From assembly GCF_006740685.1 (NCBI RefSeq), contig NZ_CP035425.1, forward strand, positions 783,687 to 847,686: a stretch of DNA of 64,000 nucleotides, written 5' to 3'. Under the pieces are notes generated by a model. The model had not been told where the DNA came from and did no database searches. It saw nothing but the letters and a program-made list of their open reading frames with translations. A program made the translations under genes and the position numbers. Source of the DNA: Candidatus Nitrosopumilus sp. SW. Lineage in GTDB: Archaea > Thermoproteota > Nitrososphaeria > Nitrososphaerales > Nitrosopumilaceae. Positions 50,001-58,874 of this stretch are shown here, one piece after another; within the stretch, counting starts at the first letter, position 1; every line of letters starts with the position of its first letter.

Positions 50001-50469
50001 TGATTATTATTTTACTCACTCCACCTCATCTCTGACAACTTCAAAATCACGTAGTGCATATTCTACTCTTGGTTCAATGCTTGACAAATTTGATATGCAA
50101 GTTAGAAATGCCGAATTAATTGATGCTGTAAATACTTCAGAAATTGTTTCAGATGTAATTTCAACTCATCTTGTACCTGACATTATGGGAAATTTGAGGG
50201 CATATGCAAGACAAAACTTTAGGTGTACTGGCTGTGGTAAATCATACCGTCGTATGCCTTTGATCCAAACTTGTGTTTGTGGTCATAAACTAATTCCCAC
50301 AATAACTCGTGGTTCTGTTGAAAAATATCTAAAACTTGCAAAAAGACTTGTTGACAAATATGATGTTAGTGAATATCAAAGAGGAAGAATCCATGCACTT
50401 TCTGATGAAATTGAATTAGTATTTGGGAAAAGTCCAGGCGACCAATCACTTCTTACTGATTATGCCTAA
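47092..50469 (+). CDS. polC: DNA polymerase D large subunit DP2
   Basis: An 1125-residue catalytic subunit of polymerase D with no intein. The double-psi barrel catalytic aspartates are in RRDADGDADSIM (about residues 876-886). Zinc sites are CTQCNIPSIGIKCSKC, YRCPHC..CEKCKR (about residues 640-685) and near the C-terminus CTGCGKSYRRMP..CVCG. Preceding GGGP synthase gene is in the same operon (12 bases). With DP1 it makes the replicative polymerase. Its distance from the origin is about 3 kb. Confidence 0.97.
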   Translation: MSENDAISRISGIKMPDYYLDYYSSLSTETYSIFENAAAAKSSLVDSSGIIEPKIAFDLADRVAKMHEIDIAEPLRELLKINGKELSALILSKEIAQGKYSLPDSTLEEKLDLAVRVGLAIVTEGVTIAPLQGISEVKIKKNKDGSEYLSVSIAGPMRSAGGTESAVTMLIADHVRKTAGLSKFQANSFDDETGRFVEELRIYEREASSFQFHILDEDIEHVISNLPVELDGVDTDPYEVVNHKSMTRIKTDRVRGGALRVLNDGLIGRSKKLLKRIEMYNLDGWEWLNDLKGAVQTGEKQEDAATKRMHEVITGRSVLSMPNKLGGFRLRYGRSCNTGFAAVGIHPVIAEILDHTIAVGTQIKIDIPGKGATVAFVDSIETPVVRLKNGNVVKIRDVKHGIEIKNDIEKILHLGDILISFGDFLENNAQLVPSGYVEEYWIEELKQKIEKYEPEDQYLTQFINKIPTIDEALKISIDFDMALHPRYLYFWDKISAKELESLLEPKKINETSIQYPTQIKKILENLGTPHVVGDDGIVLENIEAKIFFNLLFREQPKIDDSSVPQIISKSSGIRIRNKFSTSIGVRIGRPEKAAPRQMKPPTHVLFPINDKGGPTRDLLKASRNEHFFTNIHNRHCTQCNIPSIGIKCSKCGTKTTVTYRCPHCRDTLEEPFCEKCKRNALAYSHKEFPLKSKLLEAQEKIRLRAQEPFKGVKELISQDKIAEPLEKGLVRQNFGLTVFKDGTVRFDATNSPLTQFKPSWIGTSIEKLKELGYSHDIDGNPLENSEQIVELRMQDVIIPYESGRYLVSICKYIDTLLEKFYGKTAFYNVSNSEELIGHLIIGLAPHTSVGIVGRIIGYSETHVCFATPNWHSAKRRDADGDADSIMLLMDSLLNFSRQFLSDAIGGLMDAPLLVQPLVLPHESQPQAHNLEVTKSLPLEFFESTSQQVKASDISSVEIIKSRLETERQFYDYYFTHSTSSLTTSKSRSAYSTLGSMLDKFDMQVRNAELIDAVNTSEIVSDVISTHLVPDIMGNLRAYARQNFRCTGCGKSYRRMPLIQTCVCGHKLIPTITRGSVEKYLKLAKRLVDKYDVSEYQRGRIHALSDEIELVFGKSPGDQSLLTDYA

Positions 50470-51792
50470 TTATCTTAATTTGACGTATTCGTATCCGCCC
50501 AGTTTGTTGTCAAAACAGAATTTTACCTTTTGGTAATTCTTTCTAAATGATTTTACTTTGGAAAGAATCTTCTTTGGATCTTTCTTTTCTATTACCACTT
50601 GTTTGATGAATGAAGCAATTTCTTGCATCTCATTTTTCTTCATTCCGAGTCTAGTAATTTCTGAAACTCCCAATCTAATTCCACCTGGATGGAAATAGTT
50701 TCTTCCAGCCTTGATATCTCCTGGAATTAGTTGTCTATTTACAATTATGTTGGCTTTCTCCAAATCGGCCTCAACTTTTCCACCATCAGAATAATCTAAG
50801 ACATTTACAGCAATTTGATGTGATTGTGTAAATCCTCTACTTTCACCTAAGACTTTGAATCCTGCATCACTTAATGCCTCTGCTAATGTTTTTGCATTCT
50901 TTATGACTTGTATAGCATAATCTTTTCCAAACTCTAATGCCTCAGCAAATGCAACTGCTTTTCCTGCCATGTTGTTGATGTGGTGGCTACTGGTAAGTCC
51001 TGGGAAGGTTGCTTTTTTGATTGGCTCTTCATGTTTTTCAGAACCTAAAACCAATCCTCCCTGAGGTCCAAACAAAGTTTTATGAGTACTCATTGTCATT
51101 GTATCTGCTCCTTCTCGAAGTGGATCTTGGAATTTACCTCCTGCAATTAATCCTGCAACATGGGCTGCATCATAATTGATGTGCATATCATAATTCTTTA
51201 GAAAATCTGATAGCTCTTTGACTGGATGTGGGAACAAGAATAATGAGCCTCCAAACATTGCAATTTTTGGCAGTCGTTTGTTTTTCTTTAACTCCTCTAC
51301 TTTCTGTTTTGTCTTGTCAACATCAATAGTCATCTCTTCTGCATCAAATGGATAGAATTCAATTTCTAAACCATGAACCAATCCTGCAGTTCCAGAATGC
51401 TCTTTTTTACCATGTGATATGTGACCTCCTGCTGGAATAGAAGGAGCTAACATAACATCACCTGGATTTGAATAAGCAGAATATACGGCAAGATTTGCTA
51501 CCACTCCTGATATTGGTCTTACATCAGCAAATTTTGCTTTGAAAAGTTTTTTAGCTAATTTCATACATTCAAACTCTACCTCGTCAATGTAGATACAACC
51601 AGCGTAGACTCTTTCACCAGGCCAACCTTCAGCATATCTATTACCAAAATCTGAAATTATGGCTTCTCTAACTGCTGGGCTGGGAATGTTTTCACTGGCA
51701 ATTAATGGAATTGAATTTTCAAACCATTTGTGGTGTTCCTTTAATTTTGTAAAAATTTTATTGTAAGATTCTCTATTTTGTGATTTTGCCAT
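50470..51792 (-). CDS. glyA: serine hydroxymethyltransferase
   Basis: PLP enzyme interconverting serine and glycine with a one-carbon carrier (in this lineage probably a modified folate). STHKTLFGPQGG carries the PLP-lysine, and NRYAEGWPGERVYAG, SGVVANLAVYSA and the NYDAAHVAGLIAGG region are well preserved. The C-terminal HPGGIRLGVSEITRLG is also typical. The ATG at 51792 is favoured over the one nine bases upstream. It converges with polC directly. Confidence 0.95.
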   Translation of the reverse strand: MAKSQNRESYNKIFTKLKEHHKWFENSIPLIASENIPSPAVREAIISDFGNRYAEGWPGERVYAGCIYIDEVEFECMKLAKKLFKAKFADVRPISGVVANLAVYSAYSNPGDVMLAPSIPAGGHISHGKKEHSGTAGLVHGLEIEFYPFDAEEMTIDVDKTKQKVEELKKNKRLPKIAMFGGSLFLFPHPVKELSDFLKNYDMHINYDAAHVAGLIAGGKFQDPLREGADTMTMSTHKTLFGPQGGLVLGSEKHEEPIKKATFPGLTSSHHINNMAGKAVAFAEALEFGKDYAIQVIKNAKTLAEALSDAGFKVLGESRGFTQSHQIAVNVLDYSDGGKVEADLEKANIIVNRQLIPGDIKAGRNYFHPGGIRLGVSEITRLGMKKNEMQEIASFIKQVVIEKKDPKKILSKVKSFRKNYQKVKFCFDNKLGGYEYVKLR

Positions 51793-51864
51793 ATTTTGCA
51801 ACTTGATTTTCCCAATTTAAAAACACCGATAGACTATCAAATTCCTCACTCTTGATCTGGAAGG

Positions 51865-51872
51865 TATAAAAG
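51865..51872 (+). promoter_or_regulatory. TATA box for thermosome gene
   Basis: TATAAAAG with preceding purine-rich GGAAGG (BRE-like) is centred 28 bases before the ATG at 51896. This strong promoter implies a leaderless, highly expressed transcript. Confidence 0.65.
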
Positions 51873-51895
51873 GGGAATCTGGAGTTTTTGCATCA

Positions 51896-53602
51896 ATGGG
51901 TATGCAAGCTACTTCCAAAGGAAATATGCCAGTCGTATTGCTTAAAGAAGGCGGTTCAGAAACTAAAGGCAGAGATGCACAAAAGAACAACATTGCTGCA
52001 TCAAAAATAGTAGCTGAAATTGTTCATACCAGTTTAGGTCCTAGAGGAATGGATAAGATGTTAGTTGATTCACTAGGCGATGTTACTATTACAAATGATG
52101 GTGCAACAATTCTCAAAGAAATTGATGTCCAACACCCAGCAGCAAAAATGCTTGTTGAAATTTCTAAAACAACTGATAATGAAGTTGGAGATGGAACGAC
52201 CTCTGCTGTAGTTTTGGCAGGTGCTTTACTTGAAAATGCTGAATCATTAATTGATCAAGATGTTCACCCAACAATTATTGTTGATGGATACAGAAAGGCT
52301 GCAAGAAAAGCCAAACAATTCCTTGAGAGCATCTCAGATAAAATTTCACCAAATGATAAGAATATTCTAAATAAAATTGCTAAAACTTCTATGCAAACAA
52401 AACTTGTTAGAAAAGACTCTGATCTACTTGCAGATATCATTGTAAAATCAGTTCTTGCTGTTGCAGAAAAAGACTCAGAGAGTTATGATGTTGACATTGA
52501 TGACATTAAAGTTGAAAAGAAAGCTGGTGGTTCAATAAAAGATTCAATGATTGTTCAAGGTATTGTTTTGGATAAAGAAATTGTTCATGGTGGCATGCCA
52601 AGAAAAATCAATGAGGCTAAAATTGCTTTAATCAACACTGCATTAGAAATCAGTAAAACTGAAACTGATGCCAAAATCAATATTTCAAATCCACAACAAT
52701 TGAAATCATTCCTAGATGAAGAAAACAGAATGCTAAAAACAATGGTTGACAAAGTTATTGGTTCTGGCGCAAACGTAGTCTTGTGTCAAAAAGGAATTGA
52801 TGATATGGCACAACACTATCTAGCAAAAGCTGGAATCATCGCTGTTAGAAGAATTAAAGAAAGCGACTTGACAAAACTAGCAAAGGCAACAGGTGCAAGA
52901 ATAGTTACAAACCTTGATGATCTCTTTGAAAAAGATCTTGGTGATGCTGACCTTGTTGAGGAAAGAAAGATTGAGGAAGACAAATGGGTATTTGTCGAAG
53001 GATGTAAACATCCAAAATCTGTAACATTACTTCTTCGTGGTGGTTCACAAAGAGTTGTTGATGAAGTAGAACGTTCTGTTCATGACGCATTAATGGTTGT
53101 AAAAGATGTAATTGAAAAACCAGAAATTGTAGCCGGTGGAGGAGCTCCCGAAACATATGCTGCTACAAAACTTAGAAACTGGGCTAAATCTCTTGAAGGA
53201 CGAGAACAATTAGCTGCAGAGAAATTTGCTGATGCTTTAGAAGCAATTCCATTAACACTTGCTGAGAATGCTGGAATGGATCCAATTGATACTCTTACCT
53301 TGTTACGTTCAAAACAACAGAAAGGTGAGAAATGGACTGGTATAGATGTCATGAAAGGAAAAATTGGTAACATGAAATCTAGTGATATCATTGAACCTCT
53401 TGCAGTAAAACTCCAAATTGTATCCGCATCTGCCGAAGCTGCATGTATGATTCTTAGAATTGATGATGTAATTGCTACTCAGAAATCTGCTGGTGGTCCA
53501 CCTGGTGGTGGCGAAGGTGGAATGCCTGGAATGGGTGGAATGCCTGGAATGGGTGGAATGCCTGGAATGGGTGGAATGCCTGACATGGGCGGAATGATGT
53601 AA
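51896..53602 (+). CDS. thsA: thermosome (group II chaperonin) subunit
   Basis: A 568-residue subunit of the double-ring chaperonin. ATP-site motifs: [32 protein letters not shown] and GGGAPE. The C-terminus has the glycine/methionine tail typical of the family but made of GGMPGM repeats (53515-53590). With sHSPs and Cdc48 elsewhere in the window this builds a protein-quality set. It has a strong TATA box. Confidence 0.97.
   Translation: MGMQATSKGNMPVVLLKEGGSETKGRDAQKNNIAASKIVAEIVHTSLGPRGMDKMLVDSLGDVTITNDGATILKEIDVQHPAAKMLVEISKTTDNEVGDGTTSAVVLAGALLENAESLIDQDVHPTIIVDGYRKAARKAKQFLESISDKISPNDKNILNKIAKTSMQTKLVRKDSDLLADIIVKSVLAVAEKDSESYDVDIDDIKVEKKAGGSIKDSMIVQGIVLDKEIVHGGMPRKINEAKIALINTALEISKTETDAKINISNPQQLKSFLDEENRMLKTMVDKVIGSGANVVLCQKGIDDMAQHYLAKAGIIAVRRIKESDLTKLAKATGARIVTNLDDLFEKDLGDADLVEERKIEEDKWVFVEGCKHPKSVTLLLRGGSQRVVDEVERSVHDALMVVKDVIEKPEIVAGGGAPETYAATKLRNWAKSLEGREQLAAEKFADALEAIPLTLAENAGMDPIDTLTLLRSKQQKGEKWTGIDVMKGKIGNMKSSDIIEPLAVKLQIVSASAEAACMILRIDDVIATQKSAGGPPGGGEGGMPGMGGMPGMGGMPGMGGMPDMGGMM
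53515..53590 (+). repeat. 18-nt tandem coding repeat in thermosome tail
   Basis: Units of GGTGGAATGCCTGGAATG recur about four times and encode GGMPGM. The unit length keeps the frame, so the tail could lengthen or shorten freely. Confidence 0.85.
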
Positions 53603-53657
53603 ATTATTTTGAAAAGAATTTCAAAAGTTTATTTGATAACCAACTTTACGAACAACA

Positions 53658-53936
53658 TTGAATAAAACCTCTTCAAAGTTCCTTACTGGTTTCAAGTATG
53701 TCTATTTGGTTGCATTTTTTGCATTACTTGCAGGATTCTTTCATCCATTAATTACTAACACCAGTTTTGATAGTGTTGTTGTAGGGGTTTTGGTATTGTT
53801 TGTAGGTCTTGCAGGCGGTGTATTGTTGTACAAGGCTGCAACATCAGAGAAAAGAAGAGGAATATTTCTTGGAGGTGGATTTGCTCTAATGTCAATTTCA
53901 TTATACTATATTTTCCAACTTAGTGGAAGAGTCTAA
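53658..53936 (+). CDS. small three-span membrane protein
   Basis: A 92-residue protein with three hydrophobic segments (FKYVYLVAFFALLAGFF, VVVGVLVLFVGLAGGVLL and a last GIFLGGGFALMSISLYYIF). The start is a TTG. A basic loop (KAATSEKRRG) lies between spans two and three. No family is assigned. It overlaps the glnA stop by four bases tail-to-tail. Confidence 0.6.
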   Translation: MNKTSSKFLTGFKYVYLVAFFALLAGFFHPLITNTSFDSVVVGVLVLFVGLAGGVLLYKAATSEKRRGIFLGGGFALMSISLYYIFQLSGRV

Positions 53937-55393
53937 ACATCAAAATACAGATAAAACTCGTGTGGATGTGGTCTGATGGAAATCTCACGCTGATCTCTTC
54001 TCTCTAATTCAATGATTTTATCAATTACATCATTTGTATAAATCGGATTAAGGAATTTTCTGTCACTTTCTAACTCGTCAAGTGCTTCTCCAAGACTCTT
54101 TGGAAGAACTCCTATACCTCTCTTGTTTCTATCACCTTTTGTCATCTTGAAAATATCATCACGAACTTCATCTCCAGGATCCATCTTCTTCTTAACTCCA
54201 TCCATTCCTGCAGCAGTAACTGCTGCAAATACTAGATATGGATTTGATGAAGGATCAGGGGCTCTAAACTCTAATCTCTTTAGATTTGAATAATTTTTGC
54301 CTTTCAAATGTTTTGGAACTCTAACTATTGCTGAACGATTTCCAGAACTCCATGCAATGTATGCTGGAGCCTCGTAACCTGGAACTAATCTGTGGTAGGA
54401 GTTTGTAGTTGGATTACAAATTGCTGATAATGCTTTTGCATGATTAATTATTCCACCACAAAAGTATCTTCCAAGTTGGCTTAATTCAATTTCGTCATCT
54501 GGATCATAAAATGCATTTTCCTTTCCTTTCCATAAACTAACATTAACATGCATTCCTGAACCTGAATCCATTGCAATTGGTTTTGGCATCATTGTTGCAA
54601 CTTTACCATACTTTTGAGCAACGTTTCTAATTACATACTTGTAAGATTGGGCAGCGTCTGCAGCATTTGTCATATAATCATATTTGATATCAATTTCACA
54701 TTGTCCTGCTGTTGCTACTTCGTGATGATGGTTATCACATAAAATTCCAAAATTTTTGTTGAGAATGTTTACACATTCATTTCTGTATGGCGTAAGAGTA
54801 TCTGCAGGGGTACTAGGATAATATCCCTCTTGTAATCCCATAGGATATCCATCACCTGATTGATTCCATGGAGCTTCTTTGGATTCAATTGAGTAAGATT
54901 GTCCTTTGTATGGCGTTAGAACATCCCAATGTACTTTATCAAAAACAAAAAATTCTACCTCTGGACCCCATGTACTAAAATCAAATCCTTGTGTCTTGAT
55001 GAACTCTTCAGCTTTTTGAGAAATTCCTCTGGGATCTCTTGATAATCTACCTCTGTCTTCTCCCCAATAAACATCACATAGTAATCTGGCAGTTTTATTT
55101 TCGGTCATCCATGGAATTATTGCAAATGTATTTGGATCAGGTTTTAAGAGTAAATCTGAATCATCAATACTTGTAAATCCAACAATTGATGAACCATCTA
55201 ATTTTGGTAACCCATCTCTCATCTGTTCGGGAGTAAAAGTATTAGCAGAAATTGTAGTGTGATGGAAATGACCAGTTAAGCCAGTAAATTGAAGATCAAT
55301 GAACTGAATTCCTTCATGTTGAATTCTTGAGAAAACCTCGTCAGATGAATACGATACTTGAATTGCTTTTCCGTGACTGACTTTATAGGGCAA
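53933..55393 (-). CDS. glnA: glutamine synthetase
   Basis: Forms glutamine from glutamate, ammonia and ATP, the main ammonia-assimilation route in an ammonia oxidiser. A 486-residue type I enzyme. The metal-binding EVEFFVFD, EIDIKYD, GSGMHVNVSLW, and the ATP/glutamate site NRSAIVRVP (NRxxxxRxP) are in order. A TTG is the start. There is no evidence here for GlnK or an adenylyltransferase in the neighbourhood. Confidence 0.95.
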   Translation of the reverse strand: MPYKVSHGKAIQVSYSSDEVFSRIQHEGIQFIDLQFTGLTGHFHHTTISANTFTPEQMRDGLPKLDGSSIVGFTSIDDSDLLLKPDPNTFAIIPWMTENKTARLLCDVYWGEDRGRLSRDPRGISQKAEEFIKTQGFDFSTWGPEVEFFVFDKVHWDVLTPYKGQSYSIESKEAPWNQSGDGYPMGLQEGYYPSTPADTLTPYRNECVNILNKNFGILCDNHHHEVATAGQCEIDIKYDYMTNAADAAQSYKYVIRNVAQKYGKVATMMPKPIAMDSGSGMHVNVSLWKGKENAFYDPDDEIELSQLGRYFCGGIINHAKALSAICNPTTNSYHRLVPGYEAPAYIAWSSGNRSAIVRVPKHLKGKNYSNLKRLEFRAPDPSSNPYLVFAAVTAAGMDGVKKKMDPGDEVRDDIFKMTKGDRNKRGIGVLPKSLGEALDELESDRKFLNPIYTNDVIDKIIELERRDQREISIRPHPHEFYLYFDV

Positions 55394-55447
55394 TTTTATA
55401 CTTCAATCAAACACAAATACATCCAGCATTTAAGGATTAGGTAAGAA

Positions 55448-56005
55448 ATGTCCGAAACAAATCAAATCGATATCAACTATCTACACCATGTAGTATTACG
55501 TGAAATTGAAGATGATTCTTTACTAGAAATTGATCCAAACTTTTACAGAAATCTATCTGACTTTATAGGAAATCTGAAGAAACAAGAATTTGATGGTGTT
55601 GAAAGCAAAATTAAAGATGCTATGATAGAAATGGCCACAGAACTAACATCTTTGTTGATAAATATTAGATTAGAAAAAATCTTAAAATCAAAAGATCTTA
55701 AAATTGGTTTTCTGCTTGATGAAGAAAAATTCATTCTAGACTCACAAGAAGAAGAAAAAGATAGAAAAGAAATGATTCTTTCTGCAACAATTAATGGAAA
55801 ATCAAAATTCCTTGAATCTTTATCTCAAAATCACAAAACAAAGAGAGTTGCAGTAAGATTTTTGCAAGAAGTAGATGAAATTGTAGGTGCTGATCTTGAA
55901 AAATATGGACCATTCAAAACAGAGGATATTGCCACTATTCCATATGAAAATGCACAGGCATTAATTGCCAAAAATGCTGCAACGAAAGTTCGTTTGGAAG
56001 ATTAG
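55448..56005 (+). CDS. GINS complex subunit (Gins51/Gins15 type)
   Basis: A 185-residue replication factor that with the MCM helicase and Cdc45/RecJ forms the CMG complex. The N-terminal helical A domain (residues 1-130) is followed by a C-terminal B domain with VAVRFLQEVDEIVGADLEKY and GPFKTEDIATIPYENAQALI, diagnostic of Gins51-type. The partner gins23 is not in the window. It lies about 11 kb from the candidate origin. Confidence 0.85.
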   Translation: MSETNQIDINYLHHVVLREIEDDSLLEIDPNFYRNLSDFIGNLKKQEFDGVESKIKDAMIEMATELTSLLINIRLEKILKSKDLKIGFLLDEEKFILDSQEEEKDRKEMILSATINGKSKFLESLSQNHKTKRVAVRFLQEVDEIVGADLEKYGPFKTEDIATIPYENAQALIAKNAATKVRLED

Positions 56006-56038
56006 ATAGAAATTACACCTTATTCATTTCTAATTAGA

Positions 56039-56323
56039 ATGTCTCATACGGGCGTTGATGTAATTGATTTTTTATTCTATACAATTTATCCTGTAATTGG
56101 AATCTTTCTTGTTGAGGGTATTAGCAGAGCAGTAAAGGCCCCTAAATGGATAAAATTATGGACTCAAGCTGCAGTTTCAATTGGTTTTGGAGTATACTAC
56201 TGGTTCATTTTACCAGCACCACAAAACTTTCCACTAACTGCATTGGTAATGTTTGCACTTGCTATTGCACTAATTTATCAAGGACGACGTGCAAAAATTT
56301 CTCCTGAAAAAAGTCCGTACTAA
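56039..56323 (+). CDS. small three-span membrane protein
   Basis: A 94-residue protein with three hydrophobic segments: FLFYTIYPVIGIFLVEGI, AAVSIGFGVYYWFIL and LTALVMFALAIALIYQG. The N-terminus is short and the C-terminus basic (RRAKISPEKS). It is likely in one transcript with the GINS gene (33 bases apart). The function is unknown. Confidence 0.6.
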   Translation: MSHTGVDVIDFLFYTIYPVIGIFLVEGISRAVKAPKWIKLWTQAAVSIGFGVYYWFILPAPQNFPLTALVMFALAIALIYQGRRAKISPEKSPY

Positions 56324-56541
56324 AAACGTCCAAAAATTCTTCTAAAAATATTTGGTCTATCTCTTCCTCCATCTCTGATAACTTTCTTTTCACCAAATCG
56401 TTTTGCTCGGATTTGGCTTAGTTTAACACATCGATGTTCTTCAGGAAGCCTATGTTCTGAACAAAATGGATCCTTGCAGTAATTGCATTGAAATGGCAAA
56501 TCCGTTAAATCTCCACAATATGCACATTTTTCAGACTTCAT
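56320..56541 (-). CDS. AN1-type zinc finger protein
   Basis: A 73-residue protein. The AN1 pattern is C-x2-C (CAYC), C-x2-C (CNYC) followed by FCSEHRLPEEHRC with the ligands Cys, His, His and Cys. The C-terminus is basic and aromatic (RDRPNIFRRIFGRF). In archaea such proteins are thought to bind ubiquitin-like proteins or RNA. It overlaps the opposite gene by four bases. Confidence 0.85.
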   Translation of the reverse strand: MKSEKCAYCGDLTDLPFQCNYCKDPFCSEHRLPEEHRCVKLSQIRAKRFGEKKVIRDGGRDRPNIFRRIFGRF

Positions 56542-56643
56542 AATTTCATTTACTGTTTTTCTTTTAATAAAGTTGCCAATATTTTATTTAGAATTGTTTT
56601 GTCGTCTAAACGTTTTTACGATGTGAAAATTTAGTGTGATTAC

Positions 56644-57384
56644 TTGATTAAAGATAAAGTAGCAATAATAACTGGAGCTAGTAGCGGTATTGGGTTTGCC
56701 ACTGCATTGGCATTATCAAAAGCAGGTGCTAAAGTTGCTATTGGTGCCAGAAGAGTTGATAGATTAGAAGAACTTGCAAAAAAAATAACTGAAAATGGTG
56801 GAGAAGTATTTTATCAAAAACTGGATGTCACAAAAAAATCCGAATGTGATGATTTTGCAAAAGCTGTTTTAGAAAAATGGAATTCTATTGATATTTTAGT
56901 AAACAACGCAGGACTTATGCCTCTAAGCTTCTTCAAGAATCTCAAAGTAGATGAATGGGATAGAATGGTCGATGTAAATATCAAGGGTGTGTTGTATTCT
57001 ACTGCAGCAGTTATCACACACATGAAGGAAAAAAAATCAGGCCATATTGTCAATCTATCATCTGTAGCAGGAAGAATTGTATTTCCTGCTGGTAGTGTTT
57101 ATTGTGCAACAAAACATGCAGTTGCAGCATTTAGTGAGGGATTAAGACAAGAATTTAGTGTTCGTTCAAACATTAGGGTGACAAGTATTGAACCTGGGGT
57201 TGTCGCAACAGAACTTAATGATACAATCACTGATGAATCATTGAAAGGTTTTGTAGAGAATACAAAAAAGATGGAAGCTCTCCAAGCTGACGATATTGCA
57301 AATGCAATTTTGTTTGCAGTAGATTCACCATCATACGTTAATGTTAATGAAATTCTAATAAGACCTACAACACAAGAACGTTAA
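56644..57384 (+). CDS. SDR family oxidoreductase (YdfG-like)
   Basis: A 246-residue classical SDR: GASSGIGFAT cofactor loop, RRVDRLEEL after the second strand suggesting NADP(H), NNAGLMP, LSSVAG and YCATKHAV. C-terminal residues (YVNVNEILIRPTTQER) match serine/3-hydroxy acid dehydrogenase relatives like YdfG. The TTG start is used. The flavoprotein gene follows one base after its stop, making a tight pair. Confidence 0.88.
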   Translation: MIKDKVAIITGASSGIGFATALALSKAGAKVAIGARRVDRLEELAKKITENGGEVFYQKLDVTKKSECDDFAKAVLEKWNSIDILVNNAGLMPLSFFKNLKVDEWDRMVDVNIKGVLYSTAAVITHMKEKKSGHIVNLSSVAGRIVFPAGSVYCATKHAVAAFSEGLRQEFSVRSNIRVTSIEPGVVATELNDTITDESLKGFVENTKKMEALQADDIANAILFAVDSPSYVNVNEILIRPTTQER

Positions 57385-57385
57385 C

Positions 57386-58534
57386 TTGACAGATATTCCA
57401 CATGTTGTTATTTTGGGAGGGGGTTTTGGTGGACTCTCTACTGCAAATGAGATAAGAAATTCATTGCCTTCATCTAAAGTGAAAATCACAATAATTGATA
57501 AAAAAGACTGGTTTATGGTAGGATTTGCTAAACTATGGATCATCAATGGAACTAGAACTTTTGAAAACTCTATTGGTCACTTGAATGAACTTGAAAAAAA
57601 AGAAATCAACTTCATACAAGATGAAATATTATCAATTGATCTGCAAAACAAAAATGTCAAAACAAAACAACAAAACATATCGTATGATTTTCTTGTGATA
57701 TCATTAGGTGCAGTTTTAGCTCCAGAAAAAATTCCTGGATTAACAGAAAATGGATTCAATTTGTATGATCATGAACAACTTTCAGAAATTCATAATAAAC
57801 TTGCAAATATTGATTCTGGAAAAATTGCTATTTCTATAATGGGAATGCCATACAAGTGTCCTCCAGCACCATTTGAGGCTAGTCTGTTGATAGAATCTAT
57901 GCTCAGAAAGCGTGGAGTACGTGATGATGTTCAAATTGATTTTTACAGCCCAGCTCCAATTACATTACCTGCAGCTGGACCAGAAGTTAGCAAAAAAATC
58001 CTTGAATTAGTAAATTCTGAAAAAATCAACTTTCATAATTCATCTAAAATAAAATCAGTTGAATCAAACAAATTAATTTTTGAAAATGGTGAAGCTGAAT
58101 TTGATTTACTATTAGCAGTTCCACCTCATATTGCCCCAAAAATCATCTATGATTCTGGATTAGCAAAAGAACCTGGATTTATTGCAATAGATAGAGACTG
58201 CAAAACTCCTTTTGAAGATGTATTTGCAATAGGTGATGTAACTAGTTTAGTTGTTACTGAAAATATAGCAGTGCCCAAAGCAGGAGTTTTTGCAGAAGGA
58301 GAAGGCATTACTGTTGCAAAAAATATTATTTCAAAACTTCAATCAAAAGAAGAATCTGAATTATTTGATGGAAAAGGGGGATGTTTTATCGAATCGGGTA
58401 GAGATACTGCTTCAGTTATTGAAGTAGATATGTTTTCACAATCAAAACCTTCCACTAGTATTTCTGAACAAACTTCTGAAAATCTTTCAAGTAAACTTGA
58501 ATTTGAAAAAGAAAGACTCTCAAAATGGCTTTAA
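57386..58534 (+). CDS. FAD-dependent oxidoreductase, sulfide:quinone oxidoreductase-like
   Basis: A 382-residue flavoprotein: VVILGGGFGGLSTANEI binds FAD, and PFEDVFAIGDVTSL is the second FAD contact. PYKCPPAPFEASLLIESMLRK has the cysteine and P-rich stretch seen in SQR-type enzymes near the catalytic cysteine pair; only this cysteine and CFIESG near the end are evident. A sulfide, flavocytochrome or other quinone-linked role is possible. It has a TTG start one base after the SDR stop. Confidence 0.75.
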   Translation: MTDIPHVVILGGGFGGLSTANEIRNSLPSSKVKITIIDKKDWFMVGFAKLWIINGTRTFENSIGHLNELEKKEINFIQDEILSIDLQNKNVKTKQQNISYDFLVISLGAVLAPEKIPGLTENGFNLYDHEQLSEIHNKLANIDSGKIAISIMGMPYKCPPAPFEASLLIESMLRKRGVRDDVQIDFYSPAPITLPAAGPEVSKKILELVNSEKINFHNSSKIKSVESNKLIFENGEAEFDLLLAVPPHIAPKIIYDSGLAKEPGFIAIDRDCKTPFEDVFAIGDVTSLVVTENIAVPKAGVFAEGEGITVAKNIISKLQSKEESELFDGKGGCFIESGRDTASVIEVDMFSQSKPSTSISEQTSENLSSKLEFEKERLSKWL

Positions 58535-58744
58535 TCAATCAGAATTATCTTTCTCTCTTGCTAAGTGTTCCAAAACAGCCCTCATTTCTACACTCAAATC
58601 TTTATCATTTTTAGAAAGATTCAATTTCTCGGGAATACTATTCTTAAAATCTTCAGCCTCTAATTCTATACTTCTTTTTTGAACACAATCTGTATGGTCT
58701 TCACCAGTCGCAGAGATCTTATGACAAATATTACAAATTTTCAC
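58535..58744 (-). CDS. small zinc-binding protein
   Basis: A 69-residue protein with CNICHK near the N-terminus and later H...C (EDHTDC), giving a possible C-x2-C-x(n)-H-x3-C zinc site. The rest is acidic and helical. No family is recognised. It ends at the stop of the convergent flavoprotein gene. Confidence 0.65.
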   Translation of the reverse strand: MKICNICHKISATGEDHTDCVQKRSIELEAEDFKNSIPEKLNLSKNDKDLSVEMRAVLEHLAREKDNSD

Positions 58745-58800
58745 AATTTCTGTTTGTTAATACGACGATTTAATAATTTCATTTTGTGCCTCTGTGACAA

Positions 58801-58874
58801 GGGATCGTCGTCTAGCTTGGTATGATACTAGTCTGGGGGACTAGTGGTCGCAGGTTCAAATCCTGCCGGTCCCA
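58801..58874 (+). tRNA. tRNA-Pro(GGG)
   Basis: Complete cloverleaf of 74 nt. Acceptor GGGATCG pairs with CGGTCCC (one G-U); the D arm begins GTCT; anticodon stem CTAGT/ACTAG encloses loop CTGGGGG, anticodon GGG; the T arm is GCAGG-TTCAAAT-CCTGC. The discriminator base is A and CCA is not encoded, so the window's CCA-adding enzyme is required. No intron is present. A TATA-like TTTAATAA lies about 27 bases upstream. Confidence 0.97.

Noticed and set aside
53515-53590. Frameshift or assembly artefact at the thermosome 3' end
   Set aside because: Gly/Met-rich tails are normal in group II chaperonins and the repeats keep the frame to the stop codon.
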